NCBI GenBank assembly: GCA_030538315.1
Contig: JAUNUF010000002.1
Span: 22,990-86,989, forward strand
Origin: Propionibacteriaceae bacterium
Lineage (GTDB): Bacteria > Actinomycetota > Actinomycetes > Propionibacteriales > Propionibacteriaceae
DNA length: 64,000 bases
Reading direction: 5' to 3'
The position numbers and the translations under genes are program-made. Under the pieces are notes generated by a model. That model ran no database searches, had not been told where the DNA came from, and worked only from the letters and a program-made list of their open reading frames with translations. Below are positions 20,282 through 28,848 of this stretch, piece after piece. Every line of letters begins with the position of its first letter. Within the stretch, counting starts at the first letter, position 1.

Positions 20282-21157
20282 ATGGCAAACCCGATCATCG
20301 GCAAGCCGGACGCGTTTACCAAGCACGGCACGCAGCAGCGCGGTTACACCGGCTACGGCGGCCCTCAGGGCTACGCGCCTCCGCAGGCAGATCAGTTCAA
20401 CCAGCACGCTCAGTACCAGCAGTACACGCAGCCGCAGTTCGATCAGTACACGCAGCAGGCCCCGGCGGCCGGCGGCGTGATGACGCTCGACGACGTGCTC
20501 GCCAAGACCGCCATCACGCTGGGCGTCGTGACCGTCACCGCGATCGCCGTGTTCCTCGGCTTCTCCAACGGCCTCCTGCCGATGACGCTGCTGACCCCCG
20601 CCGTGATCGTCTCGGCGCTCGTGGGTCTGGTCACCGTCTTCCTCGTGGCTGGCCGCCGCAAGCTCCCGGTGGGCGGCGTGCTGTTCTACGCCGCCGTCGA
20701 GGGCATCTTCGTGGGTGCGTTCTCCACGCTGTTCGAGTTCATGTACCCGGGCATCGTCACCGCTGCGGTCCTTGCCACGTTCGTCACGGCGGGCGTCACC
20801 TTGGCCGCGTACAAGTTCTTCAACATCCGCGTCACCCCCAAGTTCCGCAAGATGGTGTTCATCGGCACCGCGGCCATGGCCGGCGTGCTGCTGATCAACT
20901 TCGTGCTCTCCCTCATCGGCATCAGCACCCCCCTCCGTGAGGTGGGCGGTGGCGCTGGCTGGATCTCGATTGGCGTGTCGATCCTCGCCGTCGTCCTGGC
21001 AGTGCTCAACCTGGTGACGGATTTCGACTCTGTGGAGCGCGGCATCGCCGCCAAGGCACCCGCTCAGGAATCCTGGCGCGCAGCGCTCGGCATCACCGTC
21101 ACCATGGTGTGGCTGTACGTCGAGATCCTGCGGATCCTCAGCTACTTCAGAGACTGA
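20282..21157 (+). CDS. Bax inhibitor-1/YccA family membrane protein
   Basis: 291 residues. A Gln/Tyr-rich cytoplasmic N-terminus (about 15-60, low-complexity QYQQYTQPQFDQYTQQ) precedes seven predicted membrane segments (roughly 75-285) with the YccA-type pattern, including EGIFVGAFSTLFE and the C-terminal LYVEILRILSYF. Family members are proton/calcium-leak-type channels in other organisms; the role here is unknown. AAAGAGAAA ribosome-binding site. The 3' end overlaps the convergent Nudix gene by 16 bases. Confidence 0.9.
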   Translation: MANPIIGKPDAFTKHGTQQRGYTGYGGPQGYAPPQADQFNQHAQYQQYTQPQFDQYTQQAPAAGGVMTLDDVLAKTAITLGVVTVTAIAVFLGFSNGLLPMTLLTPAVIVSALVGLVTVFLVAGRRKLPVGGVLFYAAVEGIFVGAFSTLFEFMYPGIVTAAVLATFVTAGVTLAAYKFFNIRVTPKFRKMVFIGTAAMAGVLLINFVLSLIGISTPLREVGGGAGWISIGVSILAVVLAVLNLVTDFDSVERGIAAKAPAQESWRAALGITVTMVWLYVEILRILSYFRD

Positions 21158-21837
21158 CCAGTCATCAGCTTGCGGGCGTACTGACTCAGCAACGTCCGCG
21201 AGCTGTTGGTCCAATGCAACGAGCGCCACGTGCGCGTAGGCACCCAGCCGGCCTTCAAGGTTGATCCACCAACGTCGTGGACAACCGGGTCGCTGGGTGC
21301 TTTGCATATCGCCCCATAGACCACGCGCAGCGCGTGGAAATCCTCCAGGCGCCCGGCCATGGAGCGCCCCACCCAGTGCTCGGATTCGAGGCTCAGCACG
21401 CGGTCGATGACCACCTCCTGGCCCGTCTCCTCGAACACCTCCCGCAACACGGCCTCCGACGGCGACTCGCCGCTGTGCAGGCCGCCACCCGGGAGCGACC
21501 ACGTGCCGGGGGCGGGGGTCGCCGTCGAGTTGACGGTGCCGAGGATGCCGCGCTCGGAGATGACCAGCGCATACGCCCCAATCCGCTGGTATTGGGCGGG
21601 CGTTTCCGACGGCGAATTCACGTAGACGGTGTGCCGCTCGGGTGGGCGGTGATCCGCCTCGTGCACCTCACGCACCAGCCAGGTGAACACGATCTCGTCG
21701 TCCTGCATCGAGGCGGCCAGGGGGCGCAGCGGAACGTACCCGTGATCGAACATGGTCACGCGGGGATGCGCGCCGTGCTCCACCCGAAAGCTGGCCACGG
21801 GTGCCCTCAGGGGGCTGGTGACACCGATGACGCGCAT
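21142..21837 (-). CDS. Nudix hydrolase
   Basis: 231-residue protein with a Nudix fold. The Nudix box is intact (GGGLHSGESPSEAVLREVFE then ETGQ), so it should hydrolyse a nucleoside-diphosphate-linked substrate using Mg2+. An extra N-terminal segment of about 60 residues (RVEHGAHPRVTMFDHGYVPL) precedes the catalytic domain. TAGACT lies 6 bases upstream of the ATG (21844-21849) with no Shine-Dalgarno, so the mRNA is probably leaderless. Substrate unknown. Confidence 0.87.
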   Translation of the reverse strand: MRVIGVTSPLRAPVASFRVEHGAHPRVTMFDHGYVPLRPLAASMQDDEIVFTWLVREVHEADHRPPERHTVYVNSPSETPAQYQRIGAYALVISERGILGTVNSTATPAPGTWSLPGGGLHSGESPSEAVLREVFEETGQEVVIDRVLSLESEHWVGRSMAGRLEDFHALRVVYGAICKAPSDPVVHDVGGSTLKAGWVPTRTWRSLHWTNSSRTLLSQYARKLMTGQSLK

Positions 21838-21843
21838 TCGGCC

Positions 21844-21849
21844 AGTCTA
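21844..21849 (-). promoter_or_regulatory. Leaderless-type -10 (TAGACT) of Nudix gene
   Basis: Read on the minus strand, TAGACT ends 6 bases before the ATG at 21837; no ribosome-binding site is present. The identical TAGACT hexamer with 6- or 7-base spacing occurs at the lipoprotein gene ending at 23982 and at ispH. Confidence 0.6.
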
Positions 21850-22017
21850 GTAGGCCCATCTTTTCGGGTGAGGGAGGCCGCTCGGAGCACAACAATTCAG
21901 CCTCAGTGAGCCCCCAACGCTTGTCAGAGCGGGCCCGCCTGCGCTGAAATGGGGTTATTGTTTGGCTGATCTCAGCTCCGGGCCGTCCGGAGCACGGGGG
22001 TCTGCTGGAGGGTTTCC

Positions 22018-22926
22018 ATGGAATATCGCTCTGACGCTGATATCAGCGGTTCACGCGTTCGTCGCCGTACTGGTGGCGGAGGCATGGGTGGCGGCGGCCG
22101 CGGCCCCATCGCAGTGGGCGGTGGCATCGGCGGCCTGATCATCCTGGTTCTGATGCTGCTGTTTGGCGGCGGTGGCGGCTTGGGTGACATCCTCGGCGCG
22201 CCGCAGCAGGGCCAGCCCCAGCAGCAGGGCCAGCCGCAGGGCGGCGAGCTCAACTGCGAGACCGGCGCGGATATCGAGGCCAACCGTGACTGCCGCTACG
22301 CGGCCTACGACGTGGCGCTCGAGAAGTACTGGAGCTCCGCCTTCAACGAAGGCTTCCGCCCCATCTCGGCGCTGAACCTGTTCGAGGGTCAGGTGGCAAC
22401 CGCCTGCGGCACCGGCTCCTCCCAGATGGGTCCGTTCTACTGCCCCGGTGACCAGGGCATCTTCATCGATGACGTCTTCATGGGCCGCCTGCTCGAGCAG
22501 CTGGGCACCACCCGCAGCGACGCTGCCGAGCTCTACATCATCGGCCACGAGTACGGCCACCACATTTCGTACCTGACCGGTGACATGCAGAAGGCCCGCG
22601 CCGGCGGCAACGATTCCGGCCCCCGCTCCGGCGCCGTGCGCCTCGAGCTCCAGGCTGACTGCTATGCCGGTGTGTTCTTCAAGAACACCATCGAGGATCC
22701 CGAGTCTCCCATCGAGAAGGTGACCCAGGACGACCTCAACCGCATCGTCGACGCCGCGCGCGCCGTCGGTGATGATCACATCCAGCAGCAGCAGGGCGGC
22801 CGCGTGGTGCCCGAGAGCTGGACGCACGGCTCGTCGCGGATGCGCCAGTACTGGGTGGCCAAGGGTTTCCAGAGCGGTGATCCCAACACCTGTGACACCT
22901 TCAGCACCAACGATCTGGGCGAGTAA
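22018..22926 (+). CDS. Neutral zinc metallopeptidase (KPN_02809/YpfJ family)
   Basis: 302 residues with one membrane segment (about 40-60) preceded by an Arg/Gly-rich N-terminus and followed by a Gln/Gly-rich linker. The zinc-binding HExxH is HEYGHH within LYIIGHEYGHHISYLTGD near residue 180, and the downstream LELQADCYAGVFF supplies the third ligand region. Membrane-anchored, active domain outside. GGAGGG ribosome-binding site. Biological substrate unknown for the family. Confidence 0.93.
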   Translation: MEYRSDADISGSRVRRRTGGGGMGGGGRGPIAVGGGIGGLIILVLMLLFGGGGGLGDILGAPQQGQPQQQGQPQGGELNCETGADIEANRDCRYAAYDVALEKYWSSAFNEGFRPISALNLFEGQVATACGTGSSQMGPFYCPGDQGIFIDDVFMGRLLEQLGTTRSDAAELYIIGHEYGHHISYLTGDMQKARAGGNDSGPRSGAVRLELQADCYAGVFFKNTIEDPESPIEKVTQDDLNRIVDAARAVGDDHIQQQQGGRVVPESWTHGSSRMRQYWVAKGFQSGDPNTCDTFSTNDLGE

Positions 22927-22936
22927 CGCCCGCCTT

Positions 22937-22974
22937 CGAAGCGCCGACCATCCTTCGGGGTGGCCGGCGCTTCG
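22937..22974. terminator. Bidirectional hairpin terminator
   Basis: A perfect 10-bp GC-rich stem (22937-22946 with 22965-22974), extended by 3 more pairs after one mismatch, with a CTTCGGGG-type loop. It sits between the convergent metallopeptidase and lipoprotein genes. Confidence 0.8.
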
Positions 22975-22986
22975 TCGTGAAGGCGG

Positions 22987-23982
22987 TCAGCGCTGGATGA
23001 GGTGGGTCATGTCTCGTCCGCGCAGATCTGCGAACGTGACCGTGCCCGAGCAATCCAGCCGGACGACGGCGGCGCTGCGCTGCGTGCTCCGATCGATCGT
23101 TACGGCGCAGGGCGCGGCCGGATCTGCCTGGGCTTGCGCGATGAGTTGCGCCAGCACGGCGGGGTCGATGAGCTGCGGGTCGAAGGGCTCGACGGCGGGC
23201 GCCTCGCCCCGTCGCGTCTCGAACACGGGCAGCCCCGCCAACCGGCTGCGGTTCAGCACCACCCCTGGCTCGGCATCCGGGAGATCCGCCCAGTAACCTC
23301 GCGTCGGGTTGAATCCGACGGCGTACGCCTGGGCGTCGGTGCCCACCACCTCCGCCAACCCGGCGGTGAGATCTGCCACGCTCGTGTAGCCCAACTCGGT
23401 CACCGCAGTGCCATCCGGCCGGAAGAACACCGTGGCCGATTCAGGGCGCGACGAGATGGTCAACAGCACCTGCCCTTCGCGGTACTCCACGATCTGCAGG
23501 ATGGCCTCGCCGCGCACGCCCCGCAGATCCGCGATGTCGAACATGCGGGCGGCAGATGTCAGTGGGAAGGATGCCGGGTCGAAGGTGGCCTGTTCCAGAT
23601 ACTGGATGTCCGAATCCACCCGGGTGATCTCGCCGTCCTGCCACCGGTAGCTGCTGACGGATCCGTCCGGCAGGAGCGCCGTGAGCGTGGCCTGGGCGGC
23701 GGTGAGATCCACCTTCAAGACGGGCAGGTTGGCCGCCACGCGATGCAACTCCGCAACCACCCGGGCCGCGTCGTCGCTCAGCCTGCCCTGCACGGGGAAG
23801 GCCAGCGGGAGCTCCTCATCCAGGGGGCTGGTGGCCGGGGAGGCTGGTGCTGGCGAGGCCGGGGAGGCGGCCTGCGTCGGCGCTGCGGAGGGCGGCTCTG
23901 GCAGCGTCTCACCGCCGGGTGACAAGGGCGTACACCCGGCCAGGAATGCGGCTACCGCAATGGCGGCCAGCGATTTCCTCAT
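22987..23982 (-). CDS. Putative lipoprotein, unknown function
   Basis: 331 residues. Signal peptide with lipobox AFLAGC gives an anchored Cys16, then a Pro/Ser/Ala-rich linker (about 20-55) and a soluble domain rich in beta strands with no recognised motif. One Cys pair (AAPCAVTI and RLDCSGTV) near the C-terminus could form a disulfide. TAGACT (23989-23994) lies 6 bases before the ATG. It lies 30 bases downstream of the DAC-like gene on the same strand, so co-transcription is possible as well as its own start. Confidence 0.75.
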   Translation of the reverse strand: MRKSLAAIAVAAFLAGCTPLSPGGETLPEPPSAAPTQAASPASPAPASPATSPLDEELPLAFPVQGRLSDDAARVVAELHRVAANLPVLKVDLTAAQATLTALLPDGSVSSYRWQDGEITRVDSDIQYLEQATFDPASFPLTSAARMFDIADLRGVRGEAILQIVEYREGQVLLTISSRPESATVFFRPDGTAVTELGYTSVADLTAGLAEVVGTDAQAYAVGFNPTRGYWADLPDAEPGVVLNRSRLAGLPVFETRRGEAPAVEPFDPQLIDPAVLAQLIAQAQADPAAPCAVTIDRSTQRSAAVVRLDCSGTVTFADLRGRDMTHLIQR

Positions 23983-24012
23983 TGCGCCAGTCTAGGCGGG
24001 CGCACCCAGCAC

Positions 24013-25734
24013 TCAGGAATTCTCCGTGGCTGCGGCCCTGTCCACGAAGTAGGAATCGTCCATGGCCGGATCTGGAGCGATCGGGATGTACTGGCGCCGC
24101 ACGCGCGCCTCGCCCCATTCCCGGGATTCAACGGCCTCGCGCGCCTGGTTCACGGCGTCGCACTGTTCCTGGTTGAGGTAGAACTCGATCTCCTCGACGG
24201 CGCGGTCCGCCCGCGTGAACGCCTCCGGATCCTCGCCCTCGGCCGAGGTCTGCACGAGGCGCTCCACAGCGCGCTGCACGGTGGCCCGACGCACCCGGCG
24301 CTTGGATTTGGGCAGCAGATCGATGCGGCCGTCCTCGGAGACGATGATCACCATCGCGCCCTTGCCCGCGCCCGCGAGGTAGCGGATGGCGGAGCCGAAC
24401 CGGGCGCCCCGCGCAGGGTCACCAGTGCCGGTGGCCAAGCCGTCGAGGATCACGCCGACGGCGTGGCACCGCCCGTCAGGCGAGACCAGCACCGCGCCGT
24501 CGATGCTCGTTGCAGCCTCCAGCGCCCGCTCGGACAGGCTGGTGGGGGCGATGGCGTAGCCCTGGGGGAGCAGGCGCGCGGCCTCCTCGCCGGCCTCTGG
24601 GTGGACCACCAGCATGGTGCCATGGGCCTGCTGGGAGCAGGCCACCGCGATGCGCCAGAGCAGCTTGGCGTTGCGGGCCGAGACGTTGGGGAACACCCGC
24701 TCCACGGTGACCGCGAACTCGTCCTCATCCAGGAGGTCCCGCGGCATGGTGGGGATGCCGTTGTCCACGCGCAGGAACGGCACGTCGCCGTCCCACAACT
24801 CCCAGGAACCATCGCCGGAGATGCGCACCTCGAAGGTGTTGGTGCGCCCAGCGATGTCGACGGTGCCCAGCCCGTAGACCTCGCGCCCGTCGCACAGCAG
24901 GTGCAGGCCTGGGCCGGAGAGCTCGAGGATCTTGCGCAGGCCGCGGGTGCGGCCAATCGGCACGGGGTGCTCGAGGGTGATGATCTGGGTGACCGACTCG
25001 TCATCCGATGGCACCAGCGCCAGGCTGCCTTTGCCGGCCCGGCCCTCATAACGGGTGGCGGCCACGGCGTCGAAGGCCTGCATGGCGCCGAACGCGTGAT
25101 CCTGGCCGGTGCGGGCCACCACGGCTGAGACGAACGCATCTGCCGCCGCGCGGAGGACGGCTTCGGTGTCTGCCCGCACCACGCGCCCGGGCGTCTGGCG
25201 GTCGAGCTCGCGGGAGGCCACGTCAAGCACGGTGGTCACCACCGCCTCCTGGAAGGAGCGGGCCGTGAGGAATGCATCGGATGCCGCTGCTGACAGCTGC
25301 GGCAGGTCCTGCCACGGGTCTGACTGCAGCGCGAGGACGGGAAAGGCCATGTGGTCTCCCAGCGTCACGCCGAGGCCCACGAAGTGCACGCGGCCGCTGG
25401 CGCGCGCGGCTGCATTGAGCTTGTCCGCCACTGCCCGACGGCGGGTCAGCGATTCCAGCGCGGCCAGGTGGGCGTCGCTGTCGTCGTCGAAGCCGTTGTC
25501 TCGCACCAGCTTGTTGAAGCGGCGCGTGGCGAGCGCGCTGGCCTGCTTGAGGATGGCGCGGTCGAAGTGGCCGCGCTGTGGCTCCACCATCACGTCGCCG
25601 TCTGAGGTCAGCGGCAGCGCCACCACGAACGCTCGGGGGTCGAGATCTGCCCCGGCCGCGTCCAGCACGTCGTTGGCGACCTGCTCCAAGGAACGACGGA
25701 AACGCGCTTGTCCGTCCCACAACTGCCAGCCCAC
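24013..25734 (-). CDS. DisA_N (diadenylate-cyclase-like) domain protein
   Basis: 573 residues. The C-terminal part holds a DAC-type segment near 413-481: DGAVLVSPDGRCHAVGVILD, then RGARFGSAIRYL, then a strand ending in DGRIDLLP. This matches the DGA motif and the position of the second DAC motif, but the canonical Arg-His-Arg is replaced by ARFGS. The first 400 residues are not recognised (a possible sensor domain, with VHFVGLGVTLGDHMAFP). The GTG start is supported by CATGAT 6 bases upstream (25741-25746). Catalytic activity is uncertain. Confidence 0.7.
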   Translation of the reverse strand: MGWQLWDGQARFRRSLEQVANDVLDAAGADLDPRAFVVALPLTSDGDVMVEPQRGHFDRAILKQASALATRRFNKLVRDNGFDDDSDAHLAALESLTRRRAVADKLNAAARASGRVHFVGLGVTLGDHMAFPVLALQSDPWQDLPQLSAAASDAFLTARSFQEAVVTTVLDVASRELDRQTPGRVVRADTEAVLRAAADAFVSAVVARTGQDHAFGAMQAFDAVAATRYEGRAGKGSLALVPSDDESVTQIITLEHPVPIGRTRGLRKILELSGPGLHLLCDGREVYGLGTVDIAGRTNTFEVRISGDGSWELWDGDVPFLRVDNGIPTMPRDLLDEDEFAVTVERVFPNVSARNAKLLWRIAVACSQQAHGTMLVVHPEAGEEAARLLPQGYAIAPTSLSERALEAATSIDGAVLVSPDGRCHAVGVILDGLATGTGDPARGARFGSAIRYLAGAGKGAMVIIVSEDGRIDLLPKSKRRVRRATVQRAVERLVQTSAEGEDPEAFTRADRAVEEIEFYLNQEQCDAVNQAREAVESREWGEARVRRQYIPIAPDPAMDDSYFVDRAAATENS

Positions 25735-25837
25735 GGGGGCATCATGCCACGAGTTGTCAGGTGCCGGTGGTCAAGACCGTGGTGTTCGCGGGCGGCGTGC
25801 CGCGACGAAAGCAAGCTGTTGCTTGTTGGGCCGGAGA

Positions 25838-26302
25838 TCAGGCCTCGGGCTCGGTGATATCTGCGACGGTGGCGCCCAGGTGGGTGAGCATCGCGTCGCC
25901 ATCGAGCGTGGCGGCCACGCCGTGCTCGCCCGCGCCAATCGAGACGGCCCGGCCGCGGATGCGTTCGTCTGCGACGACGGGCAGGGCGGTCTTCGTGCCG
26001 AAGGGTGTGATGGTGCCGCGCTCGAAGCCGGTGACCTCGAGCGCCGCGGCCGCATCCGGCATCGACAGACGGGAAACGCCCAGCAGGGTGCGCAGCTTCG
26101 GCCACGAGATGGCGCGGTCTCCGGGGACCAGCGCGAGGAGGTGATCCCCCTCGCCGCGGCGCACCACCATGGTCTTGATGATGTCGCGGGGTTCGACGCC
26201 GCGCGCCGCTGCCGCTTCAGCCAGTGAGCGGACGCGGCCGTGCCTGGTCACCGTGTGATCGAGGCCTGAAGCAGCGAGGGATTCGAGTGCGGGATTGGTC
26301 AC
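25838..26302 (-). CDS. YbaK/ProX-type aminoacyl-tRNA deacylase
   Basis: 154 residues, single YbaK domain that hydrolyses mischarged aminoacyl-tRNA (Cys-tRNA-Pro or Ala-tRNA-Pro types). Landmarks: IIKTMVVRRGEGDHLLALVPGD (the conserved catalytic-site Lys strand), GFERGTITPFGTKTALPVVAD and SIGAGEHGVAATLDGDAM. GTG start; TAGGCT (26309-26314) ends 6 bases upstream, no ribosome-binding site. Which tRNA it edits cannot be read from the sequence. Confidence 0.9.
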   Translation of the reverse strand: MTNPALESLAASGLDHTVTRHGRVRSLAEAAAARGVEPRDIIKTMVVRRGEGDHLLALVPGDRAISWPKLRTLLGVSRLSMPDAAAALEVTGFERGTITPFGTKTALPVVADERIRGRAVSIGAGEHGVAATLDGDAMLTHLGATVADITEPEA

Positions 26303-26308
26303 GTGGCC

Positions 26309-26314
26309 AGCCTA
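26309..26314 (-). promoter_or_regulatory. Leaderless-type -10 (TAGGCT) of ybaK-like gene
   Basis: On the minus strand TAGGCT ends 6 bases before the GTG at 26302 and no Shine-Dalgarno is seen. This supports the GTG start. Confidence 0.6.
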
Positions 26315-26462
26315 CTAGGGCCCCGTAGTGTGGTTGAAATGTTTGCCTTCTTGCAATACTATTTCCGGTGCTGTTCGCTGATCGCCCCGTCCGTTGAGCC
26401 CCAGCTCACGCGCCGCGACCTCACCTTGGCGAGCAGATTCCACCTTCCAAGAAGAGCTCTTC

Positions 26463-27872
26463 ATGGCCCAGAAAAACCTGACCGTCGGGTCGCCGCTGCG
26501 ACTCATCGTGGCGTTCACCATCCCGCTGCTCATCGGCAACCTGTTCCAGCAGGGCTACGCCGTGGCTGACGCCATCGTCGTCGGGCGCATGCTCGGCGTC
26601 GATGCGCTCGCCGCGGTGGGCGCCTCGGGCAGCCTGCAGTTCCTGCTGTTCGGGTTCGCGATGGGCAACTCCGCAGGTTTGGCCATCCCCATCTCCCGCG
26701 CCTACGGTGCAGGCGACCTTCCGGCCATGCGCCGGGCCGTGGCCATGGGAGCGCTCCTCAGCGCGGCGGTGGCGGTGGCCATCCTGCTCGTCGGTACGTT
26801 CGGGGCCTCGACTCTGCTGACGTGGCTGGGCACGCCGTCGGCCCTGATGGAGCAGTCCACCACCTTCCTGGTGGTGCTGTTCAGCGGCGCCCTGGCCACC
26901 GTGGCATTCAACTACCTCAGCTCCGTGATCCGGGCCCTGGGGGACAGCCGCACTCCGCTGATGTTCCTGATCCTGGCCACCGTGCTGAACGTGGTGCTGG
27001 TCATCGTGTTCATTGGCGCACTGGGCACCGGGGTGGGTGGCGCGGCGCTGGCGACAGTGATCGCCCAGCTCGTGTCTGTGCTGCTCTGCATGGTGCTGAT
27101 CTGGCGCAAGATGCCTGAACTGCACCTGCGTCGCGCAGATTGGCGCATCGACGTGGCGCAGCTGCGCCAATCCGCCAAGCTCGGCCTCACCTTGGGCTTC
27201 CAGATGTCCATCATCGCCATCGGTGCCGCGATGCTGCAGTTCGGCATCAACGGCCTGGGCACCAACGCCGTGGCGGCCTTCACCTCAGCCATGCGCGTGG
27301 ATCAGGTGGCAGTGATTCCGCTGGCCACCGTCGGTGTGGCCATGACCACCTACGTGGCCCAGAACGCGGGTGGCCGGCAGTGGCGCCGCATTCGCGTGGG
27401 CGTGTTCCAGGCGCTGCTTCTGGGCGTGGGCATGTCTGTGGCGCTGGGGTTGATGATCGGCTTCTTCGGCACGCATCTCGTGCGCCTCTTCGTGGGCGAT
27501 GGGCAGGAGCAGGTGGTGCAGATGGCGCACCAGTACCTGCTGATCAACAGCGCCCTCTACGCGGTACTTGCCGTGCTGTTCGTGGTGCGGCACGTGATCC
27601 AGGGGCTGGGCTCCACGCTGGCGCCTACGCTCGCGGGTGTGATGGAGCTGGTGGCGCGCGGCATCATCGGCCTGTTCGTCGTCCAGCACGTGGGATTCAT
27701 CGGCGTCATCCTCGCCGCACCGGTGGCCTGGGTGGCCGCACTGGTGCCGCTGCTGATCGCGTGGTACTACCACCGGCGTCGGCTGGTGGCAGACGAGAAG
27801 GCCGACGAGGCCAAGCTGTTGGCGGTGCCTGGGCCGTCGTCGGAACGCTGCCTCGAGCCCTGCCCCGCCTGA
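26463..27872 (+). CDS. MATE family multidrug efflux protein
   Basis: 469-residue integral membrane protein with twelve expected helices in two MatE halves (about 15-175 and 235-400). The N-terminal LIVAFTIPLLIGNLFQQGYAVADAIVVG and the GNSAGLAIPISRAYGAG loop are typical of NorM/DinF-type drug/cation antiporters. ATG 26463 is chosen over an upstream in-frame start at 26394 because the family starts just before helix 1 and AGAAGAG lies upstream. The roughly 150-base leader shows no riboswitch I recognise. Confidence 0.92.
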   Translation: MAQKNLTVGSPLRLIVAFTIPLLIGNLFQQGYAVADAIVVGRMLGVDALAAVGASGSLQFLLFGFAMGNSAGLAIPISRAYGAGDLPAMRRAVAMGALLSAAVAVAILLVGTFGASTLLTWLGTPSALMEQSTTFLVVLFSGALATVAFNYLSSVIRALGDSRTPLMFLILATVLNVVLVIVFIGALGTGVGGAALATVIAQLVSVLLCMVLIWRKMPELHLRRADWRIDVAQLRQSAKLGLTLGFQMSIIAIGAAMLQFGINGLGTNAVAAFTSAMRVDQVAVIPLATVGVAMTTYVAQNAGGRQWRRIRVGVFQALLLGVGMSVALGLMIGFFGTHLVRLFVGDGQEQVVQMAHQYLLINSALYAVLAVLFVVRHVIQGLGSTLAPTLAGVMELVARGIIGLFVVQHVGFIGVILAAPVAWVAALVPLLIAWYYHRRRLVADEKADEAKLLAVPGPSSERCLEPCPA

Positions 27873-27894
27873 CGGAGCTGTTCAGGCGCGGGGC
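27862..27894. terminator. Convergent hairpin terminator
   Basis: An 11-bp stem (27862-27872 with 27882-27894, two-base bulge) overlaps the last codons of the MATE gene and lies just before the end of the convergent PAC2 gene. Confidence 0.65.
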
Positions 27895-27902
27895 GTAGCG
27901 GC

Positions 27903-28823
27903 CTAGCCGGTGGGGTTGTTGCCCTCGTCGTCGAGTGACCTGAGGAAGGCCTCCGCGGCAGCGCCCAACTCATCTGACGTGGGGATGTCCTCCGCCTCCA
28001 CTTCGGCCTCTTGGCCGAGAGCGTGGATCACCTTGTCGTGCTGCTCTTCGAGCGAGCCCACGAGGTCGCGGAGCTCCTCGTGCTCCTCCAAGTGCTGCGC
28101 CAGTTGGCCAGCCACGAAGCGGGCCTTCTCCTCCAGTGCCCCGGTGGGCAGCTTGAGCTCAGCATGGCGCGCGAGCGAATCGATCAGCGCGATCGCGGCC
28201 TCGGGGTGGTCGTTCTCCGCGAGGTAGGGCGGGATGTGCGCGGCGATACCGACGGCGCCCCGGCCTGCCTCTCCCAGCTTCACGCTGATCAGCGCGGGCA
28301 GCGAGGCTCCCATGCGCATGGTGCCGAAGACCGGCTGGTTGCCTGGGATGAGGTCGACATTGGTGGCGTGGCGCGTGATGCTCACCGGGCGGGTGTGGGG
28401 CACCGCCATGGGCACGCCCTGCAGGCTGATCACCTGATCCACATCGAATGCCTTTGCGAGGTACACCACGGCCTCGGCCATCCGGCCCCACTGCAGAGAG
28501 GGTTCCGGCCCATTCAGCAGCAGGAACGGCACGCCGTCGACATCCGTCAGGTGGTGGAGGGTGATCTCCGGAGCCTGGTAATCCGTGAAGTGATCGCGGT
28601 CGAACGTGATGGTGGGGCGCTGGGCGCGGTAGTCGAAGAGTTGATCCGCGTCGAAGCGCGCCAGCACGTGATTGGGCAGGGCCTCGAGCAGGTGCTCGTC
28701 GACGAGCCGCTGCACGTGGCCGGCGTCGATGAACGCGCCGAGGGTGAGCACCATGACGCGGGGGCGGATGGATCGCGGATCGATGTGCGATTCGAACCGG
28801 AACAGCGCCGTGGGGTCCAACAT
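27903..28823 (-). CDS. PAC2 (proteasome assembly chaperone) family protein
   Basis: 306 residues. PAC2-type fold with DPTALFRFESHIDPRSIRPRVMVL at the N-terminus, LHHLTDVDGVPFLLLNGPEPSLQW and the glycine-rich GIAAHIPPYLAENDHPEAAIAL segment, then an acidic helical C-terminus. In actinobacteria such proteins resemble archaeal/eukaryotic proteasome chaperones but their function is not settled. A perfect AGGAGG ribosome-binding site precedes the ATG, unlike the leaderless neighbours. Confidence 0.88.
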   Translation of the reverse strand: MLDPTALFRFESHIDPRSIRPRVMVLTLGAFIDAGHVQRLVDEHLLEALPNHVLARFDADQLFDYRAQRPTITFDRDHFTDYQAPEITLHHLTDVDGVPFLLLNGPEPSLQWGRMAEAVVYLAKAFDVDQVISLQGVPMAVPHTRPVSITRHATNVDLIPGNQPVFGTMRMGASLPALISVKLGEAGRGAVGIAAHIPPYLAENDHPEAAIALIDSLARHAELKLPTGALEEKARFVAGQLAQHLEEHEELRDLVGSLEEQHDKVIHALGQEAEVEAEDIPTSDELGAAAEAFLRSLDDEGNNPTG

Positions 28824-28848
28824 GCTTGCCTCCTGATTGCTACTTCAA

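Noticed and set aside
21850-22017. A c-di-AMP (ydaO-type) riboswitch upstream of the metallopeptidase.
   Set aside because: The gap lacks the conserved ydaO core elements; only GC-rich sequence and a normal ribosome-binding site are visible.
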